In this document: piece after piece, positions 32,401 to 42,500 of the stretch
Position numbering within the stretch: the first letter of the stretch is position 1
Layout: each line of letters begins with the position of its first letter
NCBI GenBank assembly: GCA_905221605.1
Contig: CAJNDS010002091.1
Span: 486,001-550,000 of the forward strand
Length of the DNA: 64,000 nucleotides
Source: Symbiodinium natans
Taxonomy: Eukaryota > Sar > Dinophyceae > Suessiales > Symbiodiniaceae
Direction of reading: 5' to 3'
Translations under genes and position numbers: made by a program
Notes under the pieces: model-generated
What the model saw: only the letters and a program-made list of their open reading frames with translations
Databases searched by the model: none
What the model was told of the DNA's origin: nothing

Positions 32401-35400
32401 CCAATATTGACCAACCTACTCCGAATCCACAAGCCTCGAAACAATTAACCATCAACGAAGCTTGCTCGAGCATCCTTCATAGGGTTCTCAAGGGACCCAA
32501 CCCTGAACCCTGAACCCTAAACCTAAACCCTAAACCCCAAACCCTAAACCCTACTTGAAGGTTCATGGGACTTATTGACAAATTATAACTGCACTTATAA
32601 CCCTACTTATAATACCCCTAAAGGGCCTTATAGGGGTTATCCCAATTATAAGTAGGGTTATAAGTACAGTTATAAGTGGTTATTAAGTCCCATGAACCTT
32701 CAAGTACTACTCTAAACCCGACCTTCTTTGAGGGGAGGTTTGGAGGGGACGCTACCCTCAGCTCGCGGCAAAGCAGCGAAAAGTAGCCTCCGCACCCACC
32801 GAAAAGATTCTGGGTTTAGGGTTTAGGGTTGCGGAGGTTTTTTCTGGGGTTTACATGGGTTCACCTCTTCTGAAAGAGTCCCTGAAAGGGTTTGTAGAGG
32901 GGCCGATAGCTTAGGGATAAGTGGGGTGTATGGTCATCAGGTTGTTTTTGTTAGGGCTTTCGTTTGTTTTTTTTGGGGGGAGGAGTATGTAAATGGAGTG
33001 ACTTATAGTCTCCTGGAAGATACGTTCCTATAGCGGAATCTTGTTCAAGAGGTCCGTGAAAAGGGCCCTAGCTAAGAACCCTCGAGCCAGGAGTAACCTA
33101 GGAATAAACAGGGTGCCCTGTTTAGTTCAAGGGGCGTTCTAAGGTAACCTGAACCCGAAAAAAGAGGGGAATAAGGGCTAAATCCTAAACCCTAAACCCC
33201 CAAAAAAGCTGAACTGACCTTCCCCAAGCCAGCAAACCTGAGCATTCTGTCAGAGAGCCCTCACACTAAATTGCGGATTTCACCCTAGGAGGCTAGCTGG
33301 TTCTTAGTAGGGGATGAGGACCCCATATAATCTCTTCAAAGTAGGGATGTTCCACCCTTATGCTCAATGGGGACTCGTACCCCCTATTATAATCCCGATT
33401 AAGGACTGCTAGAATAAGGGGGAACATCCCAACCTCAAAGAGTACGTGTAGGGCCCTAATTCCCTGATTCCCTACTAAGAACCAGTGGGGAGGGTATATA
33501 GGATAGCTTCCGGCTTGCATTAGGAGTCAGGCCATACTGTGTACGTCTTCTGGTATTCTGAGTCTTATCCAGGGTAATCCGGCATGTTAATCCCTGAAAG
33601 GCCTAAACCCTAAACCCTACACCCTAAACCCTAAACGGAAGCCAGAAAAATGCTCCTCTTACTTACAAGAACACAGCTTAGCCACAAGTATGGTCTGGAG
33701 TCTGGAGTGCTACAGCCTACCTGCCTATACCCTCTAGTCCTGACCCCACTTGCAAGTCCCAAAAACACTGATTGGGCTACTTTGGCTGAAGCTTACTCTG
33801 TAGGAAATCAGTACCCCAGGTGGGTGTAGGGTTTAGGGTTTAGGGTGTTGAGGGGTCAGTCTTCGCCAAGCAGCTGCTTTCAGAGCCATCACAATGGACC
33901 TCCACGCAAAGCCGGCCAAAAAGAACAAACGGATAGTATTAACAAATCAAATGTCTATTCCAAATTGTGTTTAAGTCCCCTTAAAAATGTAAAAATGTCA
34001 CCCAACTATGACGTAGGTGTTGACGGAGAGGCTCGCTGGACGCTCTCATTTCTATCACCTCACGTAAGTCCACATTAAGCATGCATACGCCCTTTCCACC
34101 CGGGTGCTCCCATACAGAACAGCCCATCTGTGCGATCAACACAAGGGGAACATAGCAGAATCCAGAACATGATGGTCTCTTAGAGGGGGGCTTAGGTCGA
34201 ACGAACCCCCCACCCAGTCTCACTCTCAAGAAGCTCGCGCGGTCGTACTGATGAGGCCAACACAAATGTAAGCGGAAATAGACGCTAAAAGGGTCTTTCC
34301 CCAAATAGGGGGCCCTCGAATACATCTATATATATATATATATCTATCCATATATATATATATATATTTATTTATTTATTTACATATTTTAACCCAATCC
34401 TGAGTCCAGGAAGCCCTCAAACCGTACTAGCTTTATCATAGAAACCACCCAAACGGGTACCCCGTTCCTTCTTTCAGAATCCCGCAGATGGTTCAACTCT
34501 TTCGTGCAAGATCTCACAAAGAGCATGGTCCAGACTTACGGTTTAGGGTCTAAGGCTTTGGGCTTAGGGTTTAGGGTTTAGGGTCGAAGGACCAAAAGGG
34601 CTCTACGGATTAAAGCCAAACAAGATTCAACACTAGCATGGGCTGCAGGCTTGCTTTAGACTTAAGAAGATGAGTATTATTGCCTTGCAAGACCTCTGCA
34701 CAAAGGCAACGGCGACTAAGCATGGCGGAAGTGTTGTTTCGCACCCTTTTGAACCCTATACCCTAAACCCTAAAAGCCTAAACCACAAAACCCTAAACCC
34801 TAAACCCCAAACCTAATGAACTACGGAGCGAAAAAGGTTTCCCCATATTTTCGTAAGACGCATACCATGGATGCGCCTGGCCCTTGATGCCGATGCCTTC
34901 CTGCCGTGTGCAGAACGTACTAGGGCTCATTAGGGGTTCAGGGTTTAGGGTTTAGGGTGCAGGGTTTAGGGTTTAGGGTTTAGGGAGGGATTTGTAAAGG
35001 TCCATGTTGGGTTTTGGGGCTTATTTAGGGTTTATCGGGATCAGGAATCCAAGTGGGATCAGACCTCTGCTGGATACGGTTGAGGTTTGGGCCTTAGACC
35101 GGCTAAACCCGAAACCTAAATCCTCGGGATAAAAATTGCATGCTTATTTCCCCAAGATAGGGGTACCCCCCAATATAACCCAAAATACTATAATCCTTCT
35201 TATGGGAACCCCCAAATAAGCCGGAACCCCTTTGATCGGAAACCCCCCCCCCCCCCCACGTTTTCCCTTCTTGGGCGTAAGACAACCATACTCAGGAGAT
35301 TTTCAAAACCCTAAACCCTAAACCCTAAACCCTAAACCCTAAACCCTAAACCGTGTTTTAAGGAGGGTTTAGGGCTTCGGGTTTAGGGTACTTAGAAACC

Positions 35401-38400
35401 AACTGTAACTGTACTTATAACCCACCGATAAGCCCTTGAAGTGCCCTAATGTGGTTATAGTTGGGCGTCAGTGCAGTCATAGTTGGGTTCTTGAGTACCA
35501 TAAACCTCCAGTGCGGGTGCCCAAAACCCCAAAAGCCCTGAAAGGTTCAACGTTTACGGGCTTGGGGCCTAGGGTTTTGGGGCAGAAGCCCCACAGAAAC
35601 GCCACCGAGCCCCATATTAACCCCATATTAACCCCGAGACCCTAAACCCTAAACCCTAAACTCTACACCCTACACCCTACACCCTACACCCTACACCCTA
35701 AACCCTAAACCCTAAACCCCAAACCCTAAACCCACCCCTGTGCTGCAACACCCATCCTCGCATTGCCATTCCGGCGTCTGCGAGTGGAAGTGGCAGGAAG
35801 CGATGTTGGGAGACGCGGACTGTGCCTCTCCGGGTTTAGGGTTTAGGGTTTAGGGTTTAGGGTTTGGGGTTTAGGGTTTAGGGTTTAGGGTTTAGGGATT
35901 GAGGGCTCCGACTCAAGGCTTCACCTGGGACCCTATATGTACCTACGGTTTTGAAGGTCTTACCTACTCAATGTGGGGGGGGGGTACTTACTACTAAGTA
36001 AGGGTCCATGTACCTAAATAGGGAATACTTGGGCCTTAAAGTACCTCCTAAATAGAGGCACTTTGGGACGCAAGTATACATTTTATAAGGTACATGCACC
36101 CTTAGGGCTTAGACTCAAGGCTTTAGGGCTTTGGTGTTTAGTTTAGGGTTGGAGGTCCACTTCTCGGAAGAAGATGTTCGGGGTTAGGGTTTAGGGTTTA
36201 GGGTTTAGGGTTTAGGGCTTAGGGGTTGCTTGGAGGTTCATGTGTACTTGTTCCCTGAATAGTCTACTCAGAACCTATTTGGAGGACTTCGGGGCTTATG
36301 AGTACGTTTTTAGTTGGGGTTATAAGTACCCTGATTCTCCCAGCACGGTTTAGGGTTTAGGGTTTAGGGTTTAGGGTTTAGGGTTTAGGGTTTAGGGTTT
36401 AGGGTTTAGGGTCTAGGGTCGAAACCCTTGCTGAACACGTCGGGGGAGGGCACGTGGAGCTTCTGCTCGTAGTGGGCGAAATCCACGAGGTCGCCATGAA
36501 GCAGGTCTCGCACCTGACAGAGATTCTCGCGTTTCGGGTTTAGGGTTTAGGGTTTAGGGTTTCGGGTTGCGGCTTTAGGGTTTCGGGTTTAGGGCCCTTG
36601 TAAAGGTTCCTGTTCGTTTCGGAAAAAGAGATTCTATCGTACAATTGTAGCTGATTTAGAGAAAAATGCCCCAAACCCCTAAACTCCTAAACCCTCTAAC
36701 CCTACACGGAGCCCTTCCAGCGTAGACACGCTGTTGGATCCCACTTCTGAGTGGCAGCGTGAAGACGGATGGGCAAAAATGTAAACATGCAACGTGTGTC
36801 AAGGCGCGGACTGGTCGCTGCCTGAAGTTTAACCTCAAAACCCTGTACCCGAAACACCAAGCCCCTGAAACCGCCAAGAAGCGAAACCCTGAACCCTCAA
36901 CCCAGAACCCTAAACCCTAAACCCTAAACCCCTAATCCCTAAACCCTAAACCCTAAACCCTAAACCCTAAACCCTAAACCCAAAGCCCCTAATCCCTAGG
37001 GAAGACGCCGGGAAGAAAGTGCATCTTCCGGGCTCTAAGGGCTCTTCTTGAAGGTCTGGGGAGCTTTGGGCCCCAAAGAACTCGACATAGGGTGCAGTGT
37101 TTAGGGTTTAGGGTTTAGGGTTTAGGGTTTAGGGTTTAGGGTTTAGGGTTTAGGGTTTAGGGTCTAGGGGGTGAGGGGTTTAGGATTCTTCTGTATACGC
37201 TGTTACACTGTTCAACCTCTAGAGTCGTTCCCTACCTCTGAGGGCAGCGCGATGACAAACCAACAAAAGGGAAATACAAAAGGTGTAGATATGCTCATAA
37301 TCACACCAAGCACCCCCGGGCACAGGCAAGCGCGTGTGCCCCTTGCAAAGCTCGTCGAGAAAGCACCTGGCCTACGAGCGTCTAGCCTGCAATCCTGAAC
37401 ACCCAGACCCTAAAACCAGATGGGCCGGTTGGCTTCAGCACGCGTCGAGGATGTCGGCTTCTTGGAGGTAAAGCTCCACCACTGCAGCGGCCTCCGCCGC
37501 CTTCTGTGTGGCGGTCTTGGCGGCCGCCAGTTCCTCCGAGTTCCTCCTAGGCGTCTCTGGCCTGGGCCTCCATCGCAAACCCAAAGGGGCCATGTACCCA
37601 TATCGTATATACTTGGGCCTTAAAGCGGTTCCTATACAGTAGCTTTACAGGGTGGGGCCCCCTAGTTATAAGTGAGTTATAAGGGCCCTAAATTGGGTTA
37701 TAAGGAAGGACCCTAAGTTAGGTCATAAGTCCCTTAACTACAGTTAGTATAGTAAGGGGGCCCCACCCTGTAGGGCCCAAGTATATACTTTTTGGGGCAC
37801 AGGGAACCTTCGGGAAAGGCGAGCTCAAGAGCCACTGCATTGGCGGCAGCTGCTCGGTGTGGAGTTGAGGGCTTAAGGCTTAAGGGCTTAGGGCTTAAGG
37901 GCTTAAGGGCTTAAGGGCTTAAGGGCTTAGGGCTTAAGGCTGAAGGCTTAAGGCTGAAGGCTTAAGGCTGAAGGCTGAAGGCTTAAGGCTGAAGGCTGAA
38001 GGCTTAAGGCTGAAGGCTTAAGGCTTAAGGGCTTAAGGGCCTAAGGCTTAAGGCTTCAGGCTTAAGGCTTAAGGGCTTAAGGGCTTAAGGCTTAAGGCTT
38101 AAGGGCTTAAGGCTGAAGGCTGAAGGCTTAAGGGCTTAGGGCTTAAGGCTTAAGGCTGAAGGCTTAAGGCTTAAGGCTGAGTCTTCGGCGGCAATGGCGG
38201 CCCAAAAGTTGCAGGGCGCAGCATTCCGAGGCCCCCTCACTGAGACATCACACCCCCTGAGGTCCCCAAAACCTTAAACCCCCCTAAGCCCTCGAAACCC
38301 TAAAGCCCTATAGTAGCCCTGGCCCCCTAGATGCCAAACCCTAAACCCTAAACCCTAAGCCCTAAGCCCTGAGCCCTAAGCCCTAAACCCTAAACCCTAA

Positions 38401-39025
38401 CCCCCTAGGTCGCGCCTGCATCCTGCTCGAGTCTCTGAGGACCTGCTGCGCCACCATCGCCACGTGCAGGTGGCCGGTGCCTTCTTCTTTAGGCGTCGGA
38501 TCTCAGATTTCGGGACTCTTAAGGGTTAGGGGCAATTTAGGGATTTAGGAAATCTGGGGATTTAGGGCAAATTCAGGGAAATTTGGGGAATTTGAGGAAG
38601 TTTCGGGGAATTTGGGGCATTGAGATTATTCGCCTTGGGCACTAAACCCGAAGCCTCAGCCCAAGATCCTCAAGCCAAAGCCTTCAACCCTAAACCCTAA
38701 ACCCTAAACCCTCAACCCTAAACCTAAACCCTAAACCCTAAACCCTAAACCCCGAAGCCTTGGCGTGAGAGAGCTTGAGGCCTGGAGATCTGGGTTCTGG
38801 TTTTACCGGGCCGAGGGTTTAGCTTTGGGCTTGAGAGTTTTAGGGATTTAGGGATTCTAAGGGTTCTAAGGGTGTTTTGGGTTTTGGAGTGCGTATTCAG
38901 GGTTTTGGGTTTTACATTTTAGGGTTTGAGGTTCTAAGGCTTCTCAGGGAGCTCCGCCTGACCATCCGGAAGCCGGGTAGACGAGTGCCGGAAGCAGCCA
39001 GGGCCGCAGGCAGTGTGGCAGCCAT
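29083..39025 (-). CDS. Locus D: multi-exon gene, C-terminal membrane helix and coiled coil
   Basis: About 16 exons on the minus strand. The putative first exon (38958-39025) starts MAATLPAALAASGTRLPGFR, an Ala/Arg-rich leader as expected of an organelle or secretory signal. Middle exons are Cys-rich in places (35736-35825). Two exons share an N-F-W-A block (38.2 and 30.9 kb), suggesting an internal repeated domain. Near the C terminus is one membrane helix (FYIILGPALLVFVTLVAASY). The last exon has a charged helix (KKKADLRHTRKKLVELRETI) and an acidic Ser-rich tail ending at TGA 29083-29085. I do not recognise the family. Whether all exons belong to one gene needs a transcript. Confidence 0.5.
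29475..29569 (-). CDS. transmembrane exon, locus D
   Basis: Acceptor GTAG|C; about 30 codons with FYIILGPALLVFVTLVAASY then CSLRLC. The donor is either CG|GTATTT (29475) or T|GCCGGT (29479); only the second fits the phase of the terminal exon. Confidence 0.65.
29660..29982. repeat. GGGGGATGAT minisatellite
   Basis: About 320 bp of irregular GATGGGGGAT units. The Pro/His/Ser-rich minus-strand frames here are translation of the repeat. Confidence 0.95.
30669..30782. repeat. (CCCTAAA)n tract
   Basis: About 16 units, on the low side of exon 30809-30892. Confidence 0.95.
30809..30892 (-). CDS. exon with NFWA block, locus D
   Basis: Acceptor CCCAG|G; reads GKAKAANFWADFAAHPEMSL; donor TG|GTACTT. 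Bracketed by CCCTAAA (30669-30782) and TTTAGGG (30905-31144). Confidence 0.75.
30905..31144. repeat. longest (TTTAGGG)n tract in the window
   Basis: About 34 units over 240 bp with a single flaw near 30998-31005. Partner of 30669-30782 around exon 30809-30892. Confidence 0.95.
31663..31751 (-). CDS. exon, locus D
   Basis: Acceptor GCAAG|G; reads ALAHTFEKFAHDVLLVEFPK then TDFIRQDSE; donor GAG|GATGTG, a GA donor. If not spliced, the frame stops at TAG three codons later. Confidence 0.75.
31890..31965 (-). CDS. exon, locus D
   Basis: Acceptor TTGAG|G; 25 codons, ELNSCASNAACLPCPLVNFM, Cys-rich; donor CGTG|GTGTAGG. Confidence 0.75.
32219..32282 (-). CDS. exon, locus D
   Basis: Acceptor TGCAG|G; reads VILSQLYLPLLRAPRDDTLL; donor CCG|GTGCCC. 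A second frame is open. Confidence 0.6.
32552..32706 (+). mobile_element. family-B palindromic element
   Basis: Nearly identical to 4880-5034 over its whole 155 bp. Confidence 0.9.
32723..32787 (-). CDS. exon, locus D
   Basis: Acceptor CGGAG|G; reads LLFAALPRAEGSVPSKPPLK; donor AAG|GTCGGG. A family-B element begins 17 bp beyond the donor. Confidence 0.65.
33090..33180. mobile_element. family-A inverted-repeat element
   Basis: GAGTAACCTAGGAATAAACA, GGGTGCCCTGTTT and GGGAATAAGGGC blocks match the family. Confidence 0.75.
33858..33899 (-). CDS. exon, locus D
   Basis: Acceptor TGGAG|G; 14 codons, VHCDGSESSCLAKT; donor ACT|GACCCC, a GA donor. Confidence 0.5.
34323..34372. repeat. (TA)n / (TTTA)n microsatellite
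   Basis: TATATA followed by TTTATTTATTTA. Confidence 0.9.
34634..34693 (-). CDS. exon, locus D
   Basis: Acceptor CAGAG|G; reads VLQGNNTHLLKSKASLQPML; donor A|GTGTTG. Confidence 0.5.
34866..34900 (-). CDS. exon, locus D
   Basis: Acceptor GGCAG|G; reads EGIGIKGQAHP; donor ATG|GTATGC. The frame stays open beyond (WYASYENMGKPFS), so the exon may be longer. Confidence 0.65.
35736..35825 (-). CDS. Cys-rich exon, locus D
   Basis: Acceptor GAGAG|G; 30 codons, ASPNIASCHFHSQTPEWQCE then DGCCSTG; donor GGG|GTGGGTTTAGGG. Phase 0 at both ends, bracketed by an inverted tract pair. Confidence 0.75.
35996..36107. mobile_element. family-D inverted-repeat element
   Basis: Complete copy, AGGGTCCATGTACC to GGTACATGCACCCTTAGGG. 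Confidence 0.85.
36426..36513 (-). CDS. exon, locus D
   Basis: Acceptor GTCAG|G; 29 codons, VRDLLHGDLVDFAHYEQKLH then VPSPDVFSK; donor AGG|GTTTCG. Confidence 0.8.
37009..37080 (-). CDS. exon, locus D
   Basis: Acceptor TCGAG|T; reads FFGAQSSPDLQEEPLEPGRC then TFFP; donor G|GCGTCT, a GC donor. Bracketed by 36907-36982 CCCTAAA and 37098-37165 TTTAGGG. Confidence 0.65.
37442..37561 (-). CDS. exon, Ala/Glu helix, locus D
   Basis: Acceptor CCCAG|G; reads NSEELAAAKTATQKAAEAAA then VVELYLQEADILD; donor GC|GTGCTG. Helical and coiled-coil-like. Confidence 0.8.
37571..37805. mobile_element. family-D element with a family-C element nested inside
   Basis: Outer arms CCATGTACCC...TATACTTGGGCC and GGCCCAAGTATATAC flank the inner copy at 37646-37772. 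Confidence 0.85.
37646..37772. mobile_element. family-C inverted-repeat element (nested)
   Basis: TACAGGGTGGGGCCCCC at both ends in inverted orientation; closely matches 4450-4573. Confidence 0.9.
37862..38180. repeat. GGCTTAAGGCT minisatellite
   Basis: About 320 bp of CTTAAGG and CTGAAGG units, palindromic by nature (CTTAAG). A source of hairpins. Confidence 0.95.
38187..38235 (-). CDS. exon with NFWA block, locus D
   Basis: Acceptor GTGAG|G. One frame reads RNAAPCNFWAAIAAEDSA, sharing AACTTTTGGGCCG with exon 30809-30892. The donor is not clear and a second frame is open. Confidence 0.5.
38416..38480 (-). CDS. exon, locus D
   Basis: Acceptor AGAAG|G; reads TGHLHVAMVAQQVLRDSSRM; donor CAG|GCGCG, a GC donor. 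Confidence 0.7.
38958..39025 (-). CDS. putative first exon, locus D
   Basis: The ATG at 39025 opens MAATLPAALAASGTRLPGFR, an Ala/Leu/Arg leader. Donor CAG|GCGGAG (GC); other donors are possible, and this phase does not fit the next exon as drawn. Confidence 0.5.
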
Positions 39026-39486
39026 GACATTGAGGGAAACGCCAAGCGCTAATGAAGCCCTAATAAGCCCTAATGAAGGCCCAAACCCTAAACCCTAAAC
39101 CCTAAACCCTCAACCCTCAACCCTCAAGCCCTAAACCCTAATGAAGCCCTAAACCCATGTACGGCCTTCCTTTGGAGAGGGGCGAAGGGCTGAGAGTTCT
39201 GAAGCCGTCAGGAAACAAAATACACTACAGGAGTAATAGGGTTTAGGGTTTAAGGTTTAGGGTTTCGGGTTTAGGGTTTAGGGCTTTGGGTTTAGGGTTG
39301 TTGCGAGGAATGCCAGAAGCTTCTGTGAGCGGGGTTCCGATGAAGTTAGGTTCAGGGGCGGTGCTCGTGAGCCTTCTTGCATAGGGCCCAGTTTATCCAC
39401 TTCGACGAGCGTCCGAGTGCACACGGCAATGCAACCAGCGCACTAAACCCTAAACCCTAAACCCGAAACCCTAAACCACCCCACAC

Positions 39487-39589
39487 GTCGCGTGCTACAA
39501 ATAAGCTTGGATGTTGTGTCGAGCCATGAGCGAAGCGCGCCATTGCCAAGACAGGGACCGCCCGCGAAGCAGTACTGGGTGTCTTTGCG
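39487..39589 (-). CDS. exon, locus E 3' part
   Basis: Acceptor TTGAG|C; 34 codons, RKDTQYCFAGGPCLGNGALR then SWLDTTSKLICSTR; donor C|GTGTGG. Confidence 0.7.
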
Positions 39590-42500
39590 CTCAAGATTGA
39601 ACCCTAAACCCCAAACCCCAAACCCCAAACCCCAAACCCCAAACCCCAAACCCTAAACCCTAAACCCTATTAGGGTTTCAATGGGTTTTTCACCAGTCGG
39701 GCTTGGCGTTTGTGGTCGGCTTCGCCCTTACGTCACCGGAGAACAAACGTACAGTCTCAGGCTGGTGAAGTGGATCATGGCAGCCCCTAGACTTAGAAGC
39801 ACTAAACCCTAAACCCTAAACCCTAAACCCCAAACCCTAAACCCTAAAGCAGCCAGAAGAAGAGAGCCACAACCAGCAGCCCCCTAGACAAGCTTTAGAA
39901 GGAATCGATCGGCATATGAGGGTTTACGACAATAAGGGACCCCTAATACAGACCCCAAAGAGTAGGATTCTTCTAATAAGGCCCCCCCAATACGGTACCC
40001 CTAGAATCGTAAACCCCCCATGTGTCGCGGAATTTGGGCCGGAAAAAGGGGCGGAGGGGGGGTGCAGTTTCCAAATCGCGATGTGATGGTTGCTTGCATT
40101 CGCAAATCAAGGTGCAAACAAAAACAACAAACATGCGAAGCAACTATGCATCTAACCAGTGAGCCCTAAACCCATATCTAATGCAAACCGAAACAGTAAA
40201 GCCCCTAAAGCCCTGAACAGCAAGAAAGGTTGGCAGCCCAAAGACTATATTGGCCAGTTCCCTACAGTATGGTCCCTTTTTGTGGTACCCTACATAGTAA
40301 GGGGCCGCCTTGTAATAGTAAAACCCTAAACCCTAAACCCTAAACCCTAAACCCTAAACCCTAAACCCTAAACCCCTAACCCAGGTGCAATGAAACGATA
40401 GACCGGGATCTGGGCCGTAGTGCAGCAACCGCATGGAATGCTCCCATTGTCGGCCTCTTTCCTCGGTGGGCTTTGGTTTAGGGTTTAGGGTTTAGGGTTT
40501 AGGGTTTAGGGTTTAGGGTCTAGGGTTTAGGGTTTAGGGTCTAGGGTTTGGGGTTTAGGGTTGAGGGTTTAGGGTTTAGGGTTTAGGGTTTCGGATTGGG
40601 CATGTTTGAAAGCTCCACCCGACGAAGCCCCGAATAGTAGTTTAGGGTCTAGAGTCTAGAGTTTAGGGTTTATAAGGCAAAACCCCTAAGCGCCCTAAAC
40701 CCTAAACCCAGGGAGGGCTCTGGGACCTGAGCATCCCCCCAGACGGAAAAGCTGCGTAAGCCTCAGAGCTTCAAGCCTCTAAAGGGGGTTAGGCCTTCGT
40801 CTCCCGACCAAGAACTTCGTCTCGAGTCAGGCTACGAAGTGCAGAAACGGCCCAAACAAAGCCACGCATTCGGCCCGGAAGAGCCGGAAGGCGGGGCTCC
40901 AGGGATGAAAGAAGATGCGCCGGGAAACTACTGTAGCCTTCACCGTGCTGCGTCCCAATCCTACTTCTGAGGGCGGTGCGCAAAACAAAAATGCAAGCGT
41001 GTGAGAAGACTGGCCCCGGGGCCCTGTGCAGGAGACCGCGGGAACAAGACCATGCCCTGCCGGTCAAGCCCCCCGCCTCCTCTACGTCGGGTCCTCCCGA
41101 ACGCAGCTGCAGGATGCTGAGAACCGCGGGTGGAAGACGAAGCAGCGCTCGTCCACTACCCCGTTCTCTCTACGCCGGGTGCTCCCGAACGCAGCGCCCG
41201 GCAAAGTATAGATGCCGAAGACTCTTCCACAGCCCCGCACCCTTGTGCTCGGCTCTCCCGAATGCAGCGTGACATGTGGCCTAAACCCTAAACCCTAAAC
41301 CCTAAACCCTAAACCCTACACCCTAAACCCTAAAGCCTAAACCCTAAACCCTATGCAGCTTGCAGCTCCCAAGGAGTGGTCCCCGCCCTGAGCGTCGCAC
41401 GAGGGCGCTGTGCAGGGCATTGACAGCGACCATGTCTGGCACCAGCCCATCTACCTCGAGTTGGGTTGAGGGTTTAGGGTTTAGGGTTTAGGGTTTAGGG
41501 TTTAGGGTTTAGGGTGTAGGGTTTAGGGTTTAGGCTTGAGGGTTGAGGTCTTAGGGTTTAGGATTTAGGGTTTAGGGCCTTATTTGCACATAAGAAAGCA
41601 TACCCTAAGAGTCCATGTACCTAGATAGTTGGATACTTGAGGGATTTGAAGGGGTTGAGGGAGTTGATGAAGTTGAGGGAGCTTGGGGAGTTGAGGGTGA
41701 ACGGCTTTGGATATTCTGATGGGGCCAACAGACCCTACCAACATACGGGCCGTTGGAATCGAATGGGTACTGTGGAGATGATTGGGTAAATCTTTAGGCT
41801 CCCACACTAAACCCTTGGGGTTAGGTTAGGTGTGGGATTTCGGGTAATTACACGGCTGCGCGGAAGCCGGGCCCATTTGCTTAAACCATGAATTGGCCTG
41901 TGAGAGTTCAGGGTGTAGAATGGTTTGGGCTTATCAGGCTGCAGGGTCTATAGCCGGCTACAAGCCCTAAACCGTAAACCTTAAACCCTAAACCCTAAAC
42001 CCTAAATCCTAAACCCTAAACCCTAAACCTTAAACCCTAAACCCCAAATCATCCGCTCACCTCCAAAGGGCCTTTGCTTCCCCCGCCTGGCAGAGCGAGG
42101 AGAGTGCAAGCTGCCAACGGCGGCCGCCACCGCACGCCTTAGGGTTTAGGGTTTAGGGTTTAGGGTTTGGGGTTTGGGGTTTAGGGTTTAGGGTTTAGGG
42201 TTTAGGGCCTGGGTCTCATTTTCCAAGCCCTTTGTGGGGCTTAGGATTTGGGATGTAGGATTTGACCTTTAGGGTTCGGGGTTTAGGGTTTGGGGTTTAG
42301 GGCTTGGAGTTTAGGGTTTGGGGTTGGGGTTTGAAGTTTTGGGCGTAGTAGGATACACCCCAATCGTGTTCTTTGGGCTCCTCTAGCCAGCTCTCTAAAC
42401 TAAGGACCTTCTTCGCGCCCCGGTTCGAGAGTATGTTCCCATATGTCGAGGGCGCCCCAAGAAATAAAGGATCCTGCTGAGAAGTGAGCATGTTCAGGCT

